A stretch of DNA of 64,000 nucleotides, taken from contig NZ_NAST01000007.1 of the NCBI RefSeq assembly GCF_002142215.1, positions 44,341 through 108,340 on the forward strand, read 5' to 3'. The DNA is from Gilliamella sp. N-G2 (lineage in GTDB: Bacteria > Pseudomonadota > Gammaproteobacteria > Enterobacterales > Orbaceae). Below, piece by piece: positions 1 to 8,240 of the stretch. The position numbers and the translations under genes are program-made. The notes under the pieces are model-generated. The model saw nothing but the letters and a program-made list of their open reading frames with translations. It was not told the DNA's origin and ran no database searches. Numbering within the stretch: position 1 is the first letter of the stretch; each line of letters opens with the position of its first letter.

Positions 1-460
1 TTTAGCTCAACGCGAAATATATGACATAGTATTAAATGCACAATATACCGCTATCAAATTATTAAAACCTGGTACTTCGATATCCTCAGTGAATCAAGAA
101 ATTATTAGGATGATGGTTGAAGGGTTAGTGAAGTTGGGAATTATGCAAGGAGATGTTGAAACATTGATTGCTAATAAAGCTTATCTAGCGTTTTATATGC
201 ATGGATTAGGCCATTGGTTAGGTATTGATGTGCATGATGTTGGCAGTGATCGCGATCGTCTACTGGAACCAGGTATGGTCTTAACGGTAGAACCAGGACT
301 CTATATTAATAAAGATGCTGATGTTCCTGAACGTTATAAGGGTATTGGTATTCGGATTGAAGACAATATTTTAATTACCGACGCTGGCAACCAAGTTTTA
401 ACAGCAACAGTGCCTAAAGATCCTCAACAAATTGAACTTATAATGCAAAACAACCAATGA
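1..460 (+). CDS. pepP: Xaa-Pro aminopeptidase, C-terminal part (runs in from the left edge)
   Basis: Cytosolic metallopeptidase of the M24 (pita-bread) family that removes N-terminal residues preceding proline. The frame is open from base 2, so the N-terminal half lies outside the window. What is seen is the catalytic core: the HGLGHWLG and DVHDVG segments, then EPGMVLTVEPGLY and GIGIRIEDNI, which carry the His and Glu ligands of the dinuclear metal site. The order and spacing follow E. coli PepP closely to the C-terminus. An internal ATG at 89 is not the real start, because clearly homologous residues (AQREIYDIVL) lie upstream of it. A hairpin follows the stop codon. Confidence 0.95.
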   Translation, partial: LAQREIYDIVLNAQYTAIKLLKPGTSISSVNQEIIRMMVEGLVKLGIMQGDVETLIANKAYLAFYMHGLGHWLGIDVHDVGSDRDRLLEPGMVLTVEPGLYINKDADVPERYKGIGIRIEDNILITDAGNQVLTATVPKDPQQIELIMQNNQ

Positions 461-472
461 ATCTAAATAAGG

Positions 473-509
473 CGCTAATCAAAATGTTGAGATTAGCGGT
501 TTATATTTT
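473..509. terminator. hairpin terminator between convergent pepP and tonB
   Basis: Perfect 8-bp inverted repeat CGCTAATC / GATTAGCG (473-480, 491-498) with a 10-base loop, followed on the + strand by a T-rich run. It sits between two genes that converge, so it could stop both. The T tract is interrupted, so strength is uncertain. Confidence 0.6.
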
Positions 510-542
510 AAAAAAAACAATTATTTATTAATAACCTCATGA

Positions 543-1376
543 TTAACCTAAACTAATCGAACTATCACGATTAAAAATAATTTTCATTTTGATATCTTTA
601 CCGGCAATTGGTTTGTATTTCCATGTTTTCATTGCTGTGATCACTGCGCGATTAAAAATATTATTGGGTTGAGCTTCAATAATTCTAATATTTTCAACTC
701 GTCCTTCACTATTTACATCAAACATGACAATAACATGACCTTCTAAGCGCATGTCTAGTGCTCTTCTTGGATATTCTGGGCGATTTCGGCTAATTGGTGT
801 TGGATTGCCTGAATATTGCTGATTGTCAGAAATTTTAGGCGCCACAGATGTTTTTGCCGTATTATCACTAATTGCTTCTTGTCTAACTTGTTGACGAGAG
901 GCTTTTTGTGTTGGTGGTTTTTTCTTTTTGGGTTTCGGTTCGGGTTTTACTATTGTTGGTTTATCAGGTTCAACAGTAGGTTTTTCGGGTTCTTTTTCTG
1001 GTATAGGCTCAGGTGTTTCTTCTTTAACAATTTCAGGCTCTACAATAGGTTCAATTGGTTGTTCTTCAATAGGCTTATTGTCTATGATTTCACTGTTTTC
1101 AGCACCTTGAGTTTCAGGTGTATTTTCAACTAATGATTGTTCAGGAGCGGCTAACTGAGTAAGGTCAACCATTACAGCTTTAATTGAATCATCACCTTCA
1201 TCAACCATGATATTATTTGCGAACAACGCTGAGCTAAATAATAATCCTAATAAAAGTAGATGTGATATCACAGCGACAGATGCAAATACATATATATAAT
1301 CATCCTTTTGCTTACTAGAAGTAGGTGATTGTGGCTCTTTTTCGGTGTTGATATCTATATCAAAATTGATCTTCAT
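543..1376 (-). CDS. tonB: TonB energy transducer
   Basis: Couples the inner-membrane proton motive force (through ExbB/ExbD) to outer-membrane siderophore, haem or cobalamin receptors. The 277-residue protein has the classic layout. A short cytoplasmic N-terminus is followed by one membrane anchor at about residues 27-53 and a long Pro/Glu/Lys-rich periplasmic spacer at about 100-155. The TonB C-terminal domain starts at the RPEYPRRALDMRLEGHV segment and continues through GRVENIRIIEAQP and AVITAMKTWKYKP. No exbB or exbD is adjacent. A Fur-like site lies about 40 bases upstream of the start, which fits iron repression. It is divergent from ispB. Confidence 0.93.
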   Translation of the reverse strand: MKINFDIDINTEKEPQSPTSSKQKDDYIYVFASVAVISHLLLLGLLFSSALFANNIMVDEGDDSIKAVMVDLTQLAAPEQSLVENTPETQGAENSEIIDNKPIEEQPIEPIVEPEIVKEETPEPIPEKEPEKPTVEPDKPTIVKPEPKPKKKKPPTQKASRQQVRQEAISDNTAKTSVAPKISDNQQYSGNPTPISRNRPEYPRRALDMRLEGHVIVMFDVNSEGRVENIRIIEAQPNNIFNRAVITAMKTWKYKPIAGKDIKMKIIFNRDSSISLG

Positions 1377-1412
1377 AGCAGTAATAATTTTTCCTTTAGG
1401 GCGAATATTCTA

Positions 1413-1431
1413 AATGAAAATGCTTATCATT
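1413..1431 (-). promoter_or_regulatory. Fur-like iron box upstream of tonB
   Basis: Read on the minus strand, AATGATAAGCATTTTC matches 14 of 16 positions of the corresponding part of the Fur consensus GATAATGATAATCATTATC. The outer AATGA/TCATT pair is symmetric. It lies 37-55 bases upstream of the tonB start, where it could occlude the promoter. The match was made by eye, and the functional claim is an inference. Confidence 0.55.
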
Positions 1432-1531
1432 TGTAGCATTTTTTTAAATATGATTTATCAATAACTTGTTGCATAAAAATATTTATCAGATAATAGTAAG
1501 TAAATATTTCTCATTTGTAGCGGTTAGACTG

Positions 1532-2515
1532 ATGAATAATCCATCGATAAAACAGATACTCGATCTAGTACAAGAAGATTTAGTGAAGGTTAATCAGGCA
1601 ATACAAGCAGAGCTTAGCTCTGATGTTGTATTAATCAATCAATTAGGCAATTATATCATCAGCAGTGGTGGCAAGCGTATTCGTCCTATTATTGCATTAC
1701 TCATCGCCAAAGCGCTCAATTATAAGGGTGATAAACACATTATTACCGCAGCTTTTATTGAATTTATCCACACGGCGACTTTATTGCATGATGATGTTGT
1801 TGATGAATCTGATTTACGGCGTGGAAAATCAACCGCTAATGCATTATTTGGTAATGCGGCTAGTGTCTTAGTTGGTGATTATATTTATACCCGATCTTTC
1901 CAAATGATGGTACGTACCGAATCGTTCAAAGTATTAAAAATAATGTCAGAAGCGACAAATGTCATTGCCGAAGGTGAAGTTCAACAACTTATAAATTGTA
2001 ATGATCCTGATATTACTAAAGAGCAGTATTTACAAGTTATTTATCGTAAAACAGCAAGACTGTTTGAAGCAACTTCACATTCAGCCGCGGTATTAGCCGG
2101 CGCAACTCCTGAGCAGGAATTTGCCCTGCAAGAGTATGGAAAATATTTGGGAACAGCCTTTCAAATTATTGATGACCTATTGGACTATAGCGCTGATAGT
2201 AATCAAAAATTAGGTAAAAATTTAGGCGATGACCTTAATGAAGGTAAACCAACTTTACCTTTATTACATGCTATGCATCATGCTAATTCAGAAGATGCGA
2301 CTTTAATCCGCCAAGCCATTGAGCAAGGAAATGGTCGTCATTTATTAGATCATATTTTAGCGGTGATGCAGTCTTGTGGATCACTTGAATTTACTTTTAA
2401 AACCGCTCAACAAGAAGCCAATAAAGCATTTAATATTATTTCAATCCTACCTGATTCCACTTATAAAAAAGCGCTTCAAGATCTGGCATTACTATCAGTA
2501 AAAAGGGAAAACTAA
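1532..2515 (+). CDS. ispB: octaprenyl (polyprenyl) diphosphate synthase
   Basis: Trans-prenyltransferase that elongates farnesyl diphosphate with isopentenyl diphosphate to make the ubiquinone/menaquinone side chain. Both Asp-rich motifs are present: HDDVVDES in the first and IDDLLDY in the second, along with GGKRIRP near the N-terminus and DDLNEGKPTLPLLHA. The frame extends upstream to a TTG at 1466. The ATG at 1532 is preferred because MNNPSIKQILDLVQEDL aligns with the E. coli start and gives 327 residues against 323. No strong ribosome site is visible. The upstream region is shared with divergent tonB. Confidence 0.93.
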   Translation: MNNPSIKQILDLVQEDLVKVNQAIQAELSSDVVLINQLGNYIISSGGKRIRPIIALLIAKALNYKGDKHIITAAFIEFIHTATLLHDDVVDESDLRRGKSTANALFGNAASVLVGDYIYTRSFQMMVRTESFKVLKIMSEATNVIAEGEVQQLINCNDPDITKEQYLQVIYRKTARLFEATSHSAAVLAGATPEQEFALQEYGKYLGTAFQIIDDLLDYSADSNQKLGKNLGDDLNEGKPTLPLLHAMHHANSEDATLIRQAIEQGNGRHLLDHILAVMQSCGSLEFTFKTAQQEANKAFNIISILPDSTYKKALQDLALLSVKREN

Positions 2516-2670
2516 ACGTGATGTGATATTTTTAAAAACGTTATTGACGCAATTTATTTAGTAACAACGTGTTTTAGTTATATATCGTAATAATCTTAAA
2601 TTGATTTTACGTTGTTATGCAAACAGATTGCGCCCCTTTAAATGCAGTTACTTCAATCAAGGTAGTTATT

Positions 2671-3543
2671 ATGTTCAAAAGATCTTGGCCTGTGTTATTA
2701 ATTTTTGTTTCGATGATATCGGTACAAGCAAGTGCTTCATTCGCTAAATACTTGTTCCCAGTACTCGGGCCAGAGGCGATGACTGCTTGGCGGTTATTTT
2801 TCTCGGCAATTTTATTGGTAATAATCTTTAAACCTTGGCGTAAAACCATCACTAAACCGGCCATTAAATATATTATTTTATATGGTGTAGCGATGGGGTG
2901 TATGAATTTGGCTTTTTATAATGCTATATCACGAATCCCGATAGGCATCGCCGTAGCCATTGAGTTAACCGGCCCCATTATGGTGGCGATGTTTTCCGGA
3001 CGACGGTTAACCGATTTTATTTGGTTAGCTATTGCGATAGTTGGATTAGTGATGTTGCTACCTATTCATCAAGCTTCCAATGATTTAGATACTATTGGTA
3101 TTTTACTGGCTTTATGTGCAGGTAGCTGTTGGGCGGGTTATATTATTTTTGGGCGTAAAGCGGGGGAAATTTATGGTGCATCAAGTGTTGCGGTAGGTTC
3201 AATTGTCGCCTCGCTATTACTGTTTCCAATTGGTGTATGGCAAAGTGGAAGCACCATGTTTTCAATCGAACTGCTGCCACTGGTTTTTGTGGTTTCACTG
3301 TTAGCATCAGCTATTCCATATGGTCTTGATATGATCGCACTACCACGCTTACCGGCGCAAACTTTTAGTACCTTAATGAGTTTGTCACCAGTATTTGCGG
3401 CGTTTTCTGGATTAATTGTGTTGCACGAACAGTTAACACATTATCAATGGTTGGCTATTATGTTCATTATCATTTCATCGATTGGAACGGTACTAACCAT
3501 GCATCGGCCAAGTAAGATTAAAGCAATAAATCGAGAGAATTAA
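2671..3543 (+). CDS. rhtA: threonine/homoserine exporter, EamA (DMT) family
   Basis: Inner-membrane drug/metabolite transporter-type exporter. It is highly hydrophobic with about ten membrane segments in two EamA repeats. It resembles E. coli RhtA along its length: the QASASFAKYLFP start, IPIGIAVAIELTGP, GSCWAGYI and FSTLMSLSPVFAAFSGL. An in-frame ATG at 2617 exists, but the ATG at 2671 has an AAGG eight bases upstream and gives a normal 290-residue length, so it is chosen. Substrate (threonine, homoserine and analogues) is inferred from RhtA. It converges on ffh across a strong hairpin. Confidence 0.85.
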   Translation: MFKRSWPVLLIFVSMISVQASASFAKYLFPVLGPEAMTAWRLFFSAILLVIIFKPWRKTITKPAIKYIILYGVAMGCMNLAFYNAISRIPIGIAVAIELTGPIMVAMFSGRRLTDFIWLAIAIVGLVMLLPIHQASNDLDTIGILLALCAGSCWAGYIIFGRKAGEIYGASSVAVGSIVASLLLFPIGVWQSGSTMFSIELLPLVFVVSLLASAIPYGLDMIALPRLPAQTFSTLMSLSPVFAAFSGLIVLHEQLTHYQWLAIMFIIISSIGTVLTMHRPSKIKAINREN

Positions 3544-3554
3544 GTTTATTGAAA

Positions 3555-3582
3555 TACTATCGCGCCGGGCTGCGCGATAGTA
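3555..3582. terminator. GC-rich hairpin between convergent rhtA and ffh
   Basis: Perfect 11-bp stem TACTATCGCGC / GCGCGATAGTA with a 6-base loop, a GC-rich island in an AT-rich gap. There is no clean T run on the + side. Read leftward from ffh it is followed by TTTCAATAAA. Best read as the ffh terminator, possibly bidirectional. Confidence 0.6.
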
Positions 3583-3612
3583 ATGAATTGAAAGAAAGAG
3601 AAAAGAAAAATA

Positions 3613-4980
3613 TTATCTCGGTGGGAAACCCATGCCGCCGCCCATTAACCCTTTCATTTGGCGCATCATCTTCATCATGCCACCACCTTTCATTTTTTTC
3701 ATCATCTTTTGCATATCTTCAAACTGTTTAAGCAGCTTGTTGACATCTTGCACTTGGGTACCTGAACCATTAGCAATTCGACGTTTGCGAGAGCCTTTTA
3801 TGATTTCTGGGTTTGCCCGCTCTTTTAATGTCATAGAACCAATAATTGCTTCCATCTTGATGGTGATTTTATCATCCATTTGTGCTTTGATATGTTCAGG
3901 AAGTTGACCGACGCCCGGTAGTTTGGCTAGCATTGCCCCCATTCCGCCCATACTACGCATTTGTCGCAGTTGATCTTGAAAGTCGTTAAAATCAAACTTA
4001 TCGCCTTTTTTAAGTTTTTTGGCAATTTTTTCCGCTTTTTCACGATCAACATTACTCTGTAATTCTTCAATTAAAGAGAGAACATCACCCATGCCTAAAA
4101 TGCGTGACGCGATACGGTCAGGATAAAAAGGTTCAAGAGCATCCGTCTTTTCACCCATCCCTAAGAATTTGATTGGTTTACCGGTAATATGACGAATTGA
4201 TAATGCTGCACCACCACGCGCATCACCATCCACTTTAGTTAAAATAACCCCAGTTAGAGGTAAGGCATCATTAAATGCTTTGGCGGTATTAGCAGCATCT
4301 TGCCCGGTCATGGCATCGACCACAAACAAGGTTTCAATTGGGTTGATTGCATCATGTAATGCTTTGATTTCATACATCATTTCGTTATCAACATGCAATC
4401 GACCCGCAGTATCGACAATAAGCACATCAAAGAACTGTAGTTTGGCATGCGAAATGGCTTTGTTAACAATATCAACCGGTTTTTGTTTTATATCTGATGG
4501 GAAGAACTCAACATTAATCGCTTTCGACAGTGTTTCTAATTGTTTTATAGCTGCGGGACGATAAACGTCGGCAGAGACAACTAAGACTTTCTTTTTCTGT
4601 TTTTCTTTTAAGAATTTTGCCAGCTTAGCTACGCTAGTTGTTTTACCGGCACCTTGCAAGCCGGCCATTAGTATAACCGCTGGAGGCTGGGTAGCTAAAT
4701 TAAGTGTACTGTTAACTTCGCCCATTGCGCTGGTAAGTTCGGCTTGAACTATTTTAATAAATTCTTGGCCGGGTGTTAGACTTTTATTAACATCTAAACC
4801 GACAGCTTTTTGTTTAACTTGGTTAATAAATTCTCGTACCACAGGTAAGGCAACATCGGCCTCAAGTAATGCCATACGCACATCGCGCAACGCATCTTTA
4901 ATATTATCTTCAGACAGACGTCCACGACCACTAATATTGCGAAATGTCTGTGATAAACGATCAGTTAAATTCTCAAACAT
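3613..4980 (-). CDS. ffh: signal recognition particle protein Ffh (SRP54 GTPase)
   Basis: Binds 4.5S RNA and signal sequences of nascent membrane proteins and docks with FtsY. The N domain includes the conserved ALLEADVALPVVREF. The G domain carries GLQGAGKTT (P-loop), DTAGR and TKVDGDARGG. The C-terminal M domain is rich in Met (QKMMKKMKGGGMMKMMRQM) and has the RNA-binding GSRKRRIANGSG helix. The frame reaches a TTG at 4995, but ATG at 4980 matches the E. coli MFxNLTDRLS start and has a GAG-type ribosome site upstream, giving 455 residues (E. coli 453). It is transcribed alone, with convergent rhtA downstream. Confidence 0.97.
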   Translation of the reverse strand: MFENLTDRLSQTFRNISGRGRLSEDNIKDALRDVRMALLEADVALPVVREFINQVKQKAVGLDVNKSLTPGQEFIKIVQAELTSAMGEVNSTLNLATQPPAVILMAGLQGAGKTTSVAKLAKFLKEKQKKKVLVVSADVYRPAAIKQLETLSKAINVEFFPSDIKQKPVDIVNKAISHAKLQFFDVLIVDTAGRLHVDNEMMYEIKALHDAINPIETLFVVDAMTGQDAANTAKAFNDALPLTGVILTKVDGDARGGAALSIRHITGKPIKFLGMGEKTDALEPFYPDRIASRILGMGDVLSLIEELQSNVDREKAEKIAKKLKKGDKFDFNDFQDQLRQMRSMGGMGAMLAKLPGVGQLPEHIKAQMDDKITIKMEAIIGSMTLKERANPEIIKGSRKRRIANGSGTQVQDVNKLLKQFEDMQKMMKKMKGGGMMKMMRQMKGLMGGGMGFPPR

Positions 4981-5063
4981 ACTAACTCTCAACAAATGAA
5001 AAAATTTTCACCTATCATATCAGAAAATTGACAGAAGTCCCATGATCATAAATTTACCGTGAC

Positions 5064-5092
5064 TTGACACCAAATTGGCTTCCTGTTGAAAT
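5064..5092 (+). promoter_or_regulatory. sigma-70 promoter for ridA
   Basis: A consensus -35 TTGACA (5064-5069) is followed after 17 bases by TGAAAT (5087-5092), a 4/6 match to TATAAT. It lies 35 bases before the ridA start in the divergent ffh-ridA gap. Confidence 0.5.
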
Positions 5093-5126
5093 GGGAGCCA
5101 TAACAAGATGAAAGGAGAAAGCATAC

Positions 5127-5510
5127 ATGGTAAAAGTTGTTAATACCGATAAAGCCCCTGCGGCTATTGGCCCTTATGTTCAAGGTATTGATTTAGGCAA
5201 TATGTTATTTGCATCAGGTCAAATTCCTATTAACCCAGCAACAGGTGAGATGCCAAATTGTGTCAAAGAGCAAGCAAAACAAAGTTTAGCGAATGTTAAA
5301 GCGATTATTACTGAAGCCGGTTATCAAGTTAAAAATATTGTTAAAACAACGATTTTTTTAGCTGATATGAATGATTTTGCCGAAGTGAATAGTGTCTATG
5401 AGGCATTTTTTACTGAAAATCAAGCCACATTCCCTGCTCGCTCTTGTGTGCAAGTTGCACGCATTCCTAAAGATGCAAAAGTTGAAATAGAAGTGATTGC
5501 TGTCAAATAA
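5127..5510 (+). CDS. ridA: 2-iminobutanoate/2-iminopropanoate deaminase (RidA/YjgF family)
   Basis: Trimeric cytosolic enzyme that hydrolyses reactive enamines and imines released by PLP enzymes such as threonine dehydratase, protecting other PLP enzymes from 2-aminoacrylate. The 127 residues show the family signature, including SGQIPINPATGE, the conserved Arg105 in PARSCVQVARIPKDAKVEIE, and the C-terminal glutamate. A strong AGGAG (5113-5117) precedes the ATG. It is monocistronic, with its own promoter and a small GNRA-loop hairpin downstream. It lies next to a PLP aminotransferase gene, but the 280-base gap argues against co-transcription. Confidence 0.93.
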   Translation: MVKVVNTDKAPAAIGPYVQGIDLGNMLFASGQIPINPATGEMPNCVKEQAKQSLANVKAIITEAGYQVKNIVKTTIFLADMNDFAEVNSVYEAFFTENQATFPARSCVQVARIPKDAKVEIEVIAVK

Positions 5511-5524
5511 CCTCACTAAAATGG

Positions 5525-5544
5525 TTAGCACCGAAAGGTGCTAA
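5525..5544 (+). terminator. hairpin after ridA
   Basis: Perfect 8-bp stem TTAGCACC / GGTGCTAA closing a GAAA tetraloop, 15 bases after the ridA stop. The following sequence is only weakly T-rich, so it may act as an mRNA 3-prime stabiliser as much as a terminator. Confidence 0.5.
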
Positions 5545-5565
5545 TTAACGGTGCCAATTAAAGTA

Positions 5566-5646
5566 CCCAAAAGTTGAGGAGCGGGGTTTTTGAGGTATTT
5601 TTACTTAATTCTCCTAATTTTTGTCGTCTACTTTGGGATTTTTCTA
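5566..5646 (+). other. imperfect long-range dyad in the ridA-tyrB gap
   Basis: CCCAAAAGT (5566-5574) faces ACTTTGGG (5630-5637) with one bulged A. Inside it GGAG (5578-5581) faces CTCC (5611-5614), and the outer arm is followed by ATTTTTCT. It could be a structured 5-prime leader or terminator for the region before tyrB, or a decayed mobile-element end. No coding frame was seen here. Confidence 0.3.
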
Positions 5647-5790
5647 TCAGAATCAATTTTTTAAATTATCGCTTTTATCAGCCTAAAATTATTTATATTT
5701 AAACTATTATTTAATGATTGATTGCCAATTAAGTTGGTGCAATAATCTACAACTATACATTGCTATTTACTGGTTAATTAGGTTGGAAAA

Positions 5791-6987
5791 ATGTTTGAAA
5801 AAGTAGAGTCGTATGCGGGTGATCCAATTTTATCATTAGTCGCTGAATTTAATAATGATAAGCGTGCAGATAAGATCAATTTGAGTATTGGTTATTATTA
5901 TGATGAAAACAGTGTGGTTCCGCAATTATCCTGCATAAAAACGGCTCGTGACTATATTTATCATCATCAACAAGGTGCACAACTTTATTTGCCAATGAGT
6001 GGCTTACCGAGTTATTGTCAAGCGATCCAATCGCTACTTTTTGGTGAAGATAATCCTGCTTTTCAAGCACAGCGAATCGCTACTGTTCAGACATTAGGCG
6101 GATCTGGGGCGCTGAAAGTTGGAGCTGACTTTTTATATCGCTATTTTCCCGATTCGCAAGTATGGGTTAGTGATCCAACTTGGGAAAATCATATCGCTAT
6201 TTTCAATGGAGCAGGTTTTAAGGTAAATAAATATCCCTATTTTGATCCAGAGACTTGTGGCGTAAAATTTGATGCTATGCTTGCGACATTAAATAGTTTA
6301 CCAGCTAAAAGTATAGTGTTGTTGCATCCTTGCTGTCATAACCCAACGGGTGCAGATTTAACCCATCAACAGTGGGATGAAGTGATTGAGGTTTTACAAA
6401 ATCGTGAGCTTATCCCATTTATGGATATTGCTTACCAAGGTTTTGGGGAAACTATCGAAAGTGATAGTTATGCAATAAAAAAAGTGGCGAAGCAAGGCTT
6501 ATGTGGTTTTATCAGTAATTCGTTTTCTAAAACATTCTCACTTTATGGTGAGCGAGTAGGTGGTTTATCGGTTTTATGTGATGATAACCAAGCGGCTAAT
6601 AGAGTGTTTGGGCAATTACAAGCTACCGTTCGTCGAAATTATTCAAGTCCAGCCGCTTATGGTGCGCAGTTAGTGTCATACGTACTGAATAATGCTGAAC
6701 TTAAAGCTTTATGGTTTAAAGAAGTTGAATCAATGCGTAACCGTATTGTTAGTATGCGCTCAACATTAGTCGATCTATTAAAAACAGCAGCACCTAAGCA
6801 AAATTTTGATTATTTACTCAAACAAAGAGGTATGTTTAGTTATACTGGTTTTTCTACAGAGCAAGTCGCACAGCTAAAAGATGATTTCGCTGTTTATTTG
6901 GTGGGCAGTGGAAGAATGTGTGTGGCGGGTTTAAATCACCATAATATACATTTTGTAGCAGACGCTTTTGCTACAATTAAATCATAA
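5791..6987 (+). CDS. tyrB: aromatic-amino-acid aminotransferase (class I PLP)
   Basis: Transfers the amino group between tyrosine, phenylalanine (and aspartate or leucine) and 2-oxoglutarate in the cytosol. The 398-residue sequence tracks E. coli TyrB nearly residue for residue: [14 protein letters not shown] at the start, [30 protein letters not shown], and [17 protein letters not shown] with the PLP lysine at residue 247. It closes with YTGFS and [11 protein letters not shown]. TyrB is preferred over AspC because of the FEKV/YAGDP opening and the CCHNPTG segment. It is followed at 24 bases by a small entericidin-like gene. Confidence 0.92.
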   Translation: MFEKVESYAGDPILSLVAEFNNDKRADKINLSIGYYYDENSVVPQLSCIKTARDYIYHHQQGAQLYLPMSGLPSYCQAIQSLLFGEDNPAFQAQRIATVQTLGGSGALKVGADFLYRYFPDSQVWVSDPTWENHIAIFNGAGFKVNKYPYFDPETCGVKFDAMLATLNSLPAKSIVLLHPCCHNPTGADLTHQQWDEVIEVLQNRELIPFMDIAYQGFGETIESDSYAIKKVAKQGLCGFISNSFSKTFSLYGERVGGLSVLCDDNQAANRVFGQLQATVRRNYSSPAAYGAQLVSYVLNNAELKALWFKEVESMRNRIVSMRSTLVDLLKTAAPKQNFDYLLKQRGMFSYTGFSTEQVAQLKDDFAVYLVGSGRMCVAGLNHHNIHFVADAFATIKS

Positions 6988-7011
6988 TGTGATCAACTAG
7001 AGGAGATTTAC

Positions 7012-7161
7012 ATGTTACGTAAAATATCTATTTTATTAGTAAGTATCTTGATGACAACACTTGTTGTCGGTTGTAATACGGTTAAAGGTGTTGGTAAAGA
7101 TGTTCAATCAGGCGGTAAAGCAATTACCAATACGGCTGAAGATGTTAGTGAAAAAATGTAA
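7012..7161 (+). CDS. entericidin-like small lipoprotein (49 aa)
   Basis: A 49-codon gene with an AGGAG six bases before its ATG. It encodes a short charged start, a hydrophobic signal peptide and a lipobox LVVGC at the end of the signal, so Cys22 would be lipidated. The mature peptide NTVKGVGKDVQSGGKAITN follows the entericidin A/B pattern (CNTxxGxGxDxxxGGxAI). Family members are small cell-envelope lipoproteins linked to toxin/antidote or stress behaviour in E. coli. Only one copy is present, so the paired A/B arrangement is absent. Confidence in the gene is high; its role is unknown. Confidence 0.85.
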   Translation: MLRKISILLVSILMTTLVVGCNTVKGVGKDVQSGGKAITNTAEDVSEKM

Positions 7162-7208
7162 ATAATACAGGTTGCTTGTAAGTATTTTTTTATAAGCAAA
7201 TAATAAAA

Positions 7209-7712
7209 ATGTATCGAATTTTTAGTTGTATTTTAATATTTTTACTTGTAGGGTGTAGTTCGTTAAATTTTCGAACTGCACCTTTAACAATGGAAAATTG
7301 CCAGTATCAAAATCGTTCTAGTATTGAATTTAAACTAAACCAGCTTGAACCCAATCTTACAGAATATCCCCATATTTATCTCTCACAAAGTCGAGTGAGT
7401 AATCATTTACCAATAAGTTATGTTGGTTTAAAAGGCAAATTAACCGGTCAAACTTTTGAGCGCGATTATCCAAAAGAGACATTTTGGCGAAGTCTTAATA
7501 TATTTGAACGAGCATCAATGTATGATGATGGTTATGATGATTTGTATATTAGTGTTAAACAGAAAGAAGCTCGTGATCGTAAGGCAAAATTTGTGGTCAA
7601 AGAAGCGGTATTAGAAAACTGTCAGATTATCTATATTTCCATTGATTCTTTAGCTAAAGATAGGGATAATCCGTCACTAATTGAATCTAACGATTTATCT
7701 ATTATGAAATAA
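7209..7712 (+). CDS. hypothetical lipoprotein (167 aa)
   Basis: I do not recognise the family. The N-terminus MYRIFSCILIFLLVGCSS is a clear lipoprotein signal with lipobox LVGC, lipidated at Cys16. Ser-Ser at +2/+3 favours outer-membrane sorting rather than inner-membrane retention. The mature part is soluble, mixed charged, with a second Cys near residue 137 (AVLENCQIIYI) and no membrane segment. No strong ribosome site is seen, so it may be translated from the upstream entericidin-like message, 47 bases away. A DUF2569 gene follows at 9 bases, suggesting a small envelope operon. Confidence 0.75.
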   Translation: MYRIFSCILIFLLVGCSSLNFRTAPLTMENCQYQNRSSIEFKLNQLEPNLTEYPHIYLSQSRVSNHLPISYVGLKGKLTGQTFERDYPKETFWRSLNIFERASMYDDGYDDLYISVKQKEARDRKAKFVVKEAVLENCQIIYISIDSLAKDRDNPSLIESNDLSIMK

Positions 7713-7721
7713 GGAATTTAT

Positions 7722-8192
7722 ATGACTGACAACTTACCCCTTAAGGGATTAGGTGGCTGGCTTATTATTGTTGCAATAAGATTAATTTCTGGTTTCATTA
7801 GTAGTTTATTTTTGATTCTTAGTTCAGGCATTGTCTTTATAGGATGGTCTCAATTGACGAATCCAAACTCCGATTTTTATATTGAAAATCTTAAGTGGGT
7901 TTATCCATTTGAAATTGGTATTAATCTGATTATTATTCTTTTTAGTATCTATTTGCTCTATCTGTTTTTTACTAAAAATTATAAATTCCCATCTTTAATG
8001 ATCTGTTTTGAATTTGTAATCGTTATATTTCAGATTTTAGACCTGTTTATTAATGATCAATTTACTATATTTAAACTTGAAATTCGTGATATTTTTATTA
8101 CAACAAATAGCATAATTTGGAGCACTATTTGGGTTTTGTATATGCTAAATTCTGTGCGCGTGAAGAACACGTTTGTAAATGGACATCGTTGA
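7722..8192 (+). CDS. DUF2569-type membrane protein (YdgK-like)
   Basis: Small inner-membrane protein of 156 residues with about four hydrophobic segments. It opens with LKGLGGWLIIVAI and closes with WSTIWVLYMLNSVRVKNTFV, both characteristic of the DUF2569 family. The function of that family is not established. An AAGGA precedes the ATG, and the gene is only 9 bases from the preceding lipoprotein gene. galU begins 48 bases downstream with its own ribosome site. Function cannot be assigned from sequence. Confidence 0.7.
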   Translation: MTDNLPLKGLGGWLIIVAIRLISGFISSLFLILSSGIVFIGWSQLTNPNSDFYIENLKWVYPFEIGINLIIILFSIYLLYLFFTKNYKFPSLMICFEFVIVIFQILDLFINDQFTIFKLEIRDIFITTNSIIWSTIWVLYMLNSVRVKNTFVNGHR

Positions 8193-8240
8193 GAAGAAAG
8201 TTATAATATTATTAGTTAATTTATTTTTTAAGGAATTAAA

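Noticed and set aside
816..1133. Phe/Arg-rich frames on the + strand inside tonB
   Set aside because: Antisense shadow of the Pro/Glu-rich TonB spacer; low-complexity composition and no start signals.
3549..3731. 60-residue frame between rhtA and ffh
   Set aside because: It runs through the terminator hairpin and then antisense to the Met-rich end of ffh; no ribosome site and no recognisable protein.
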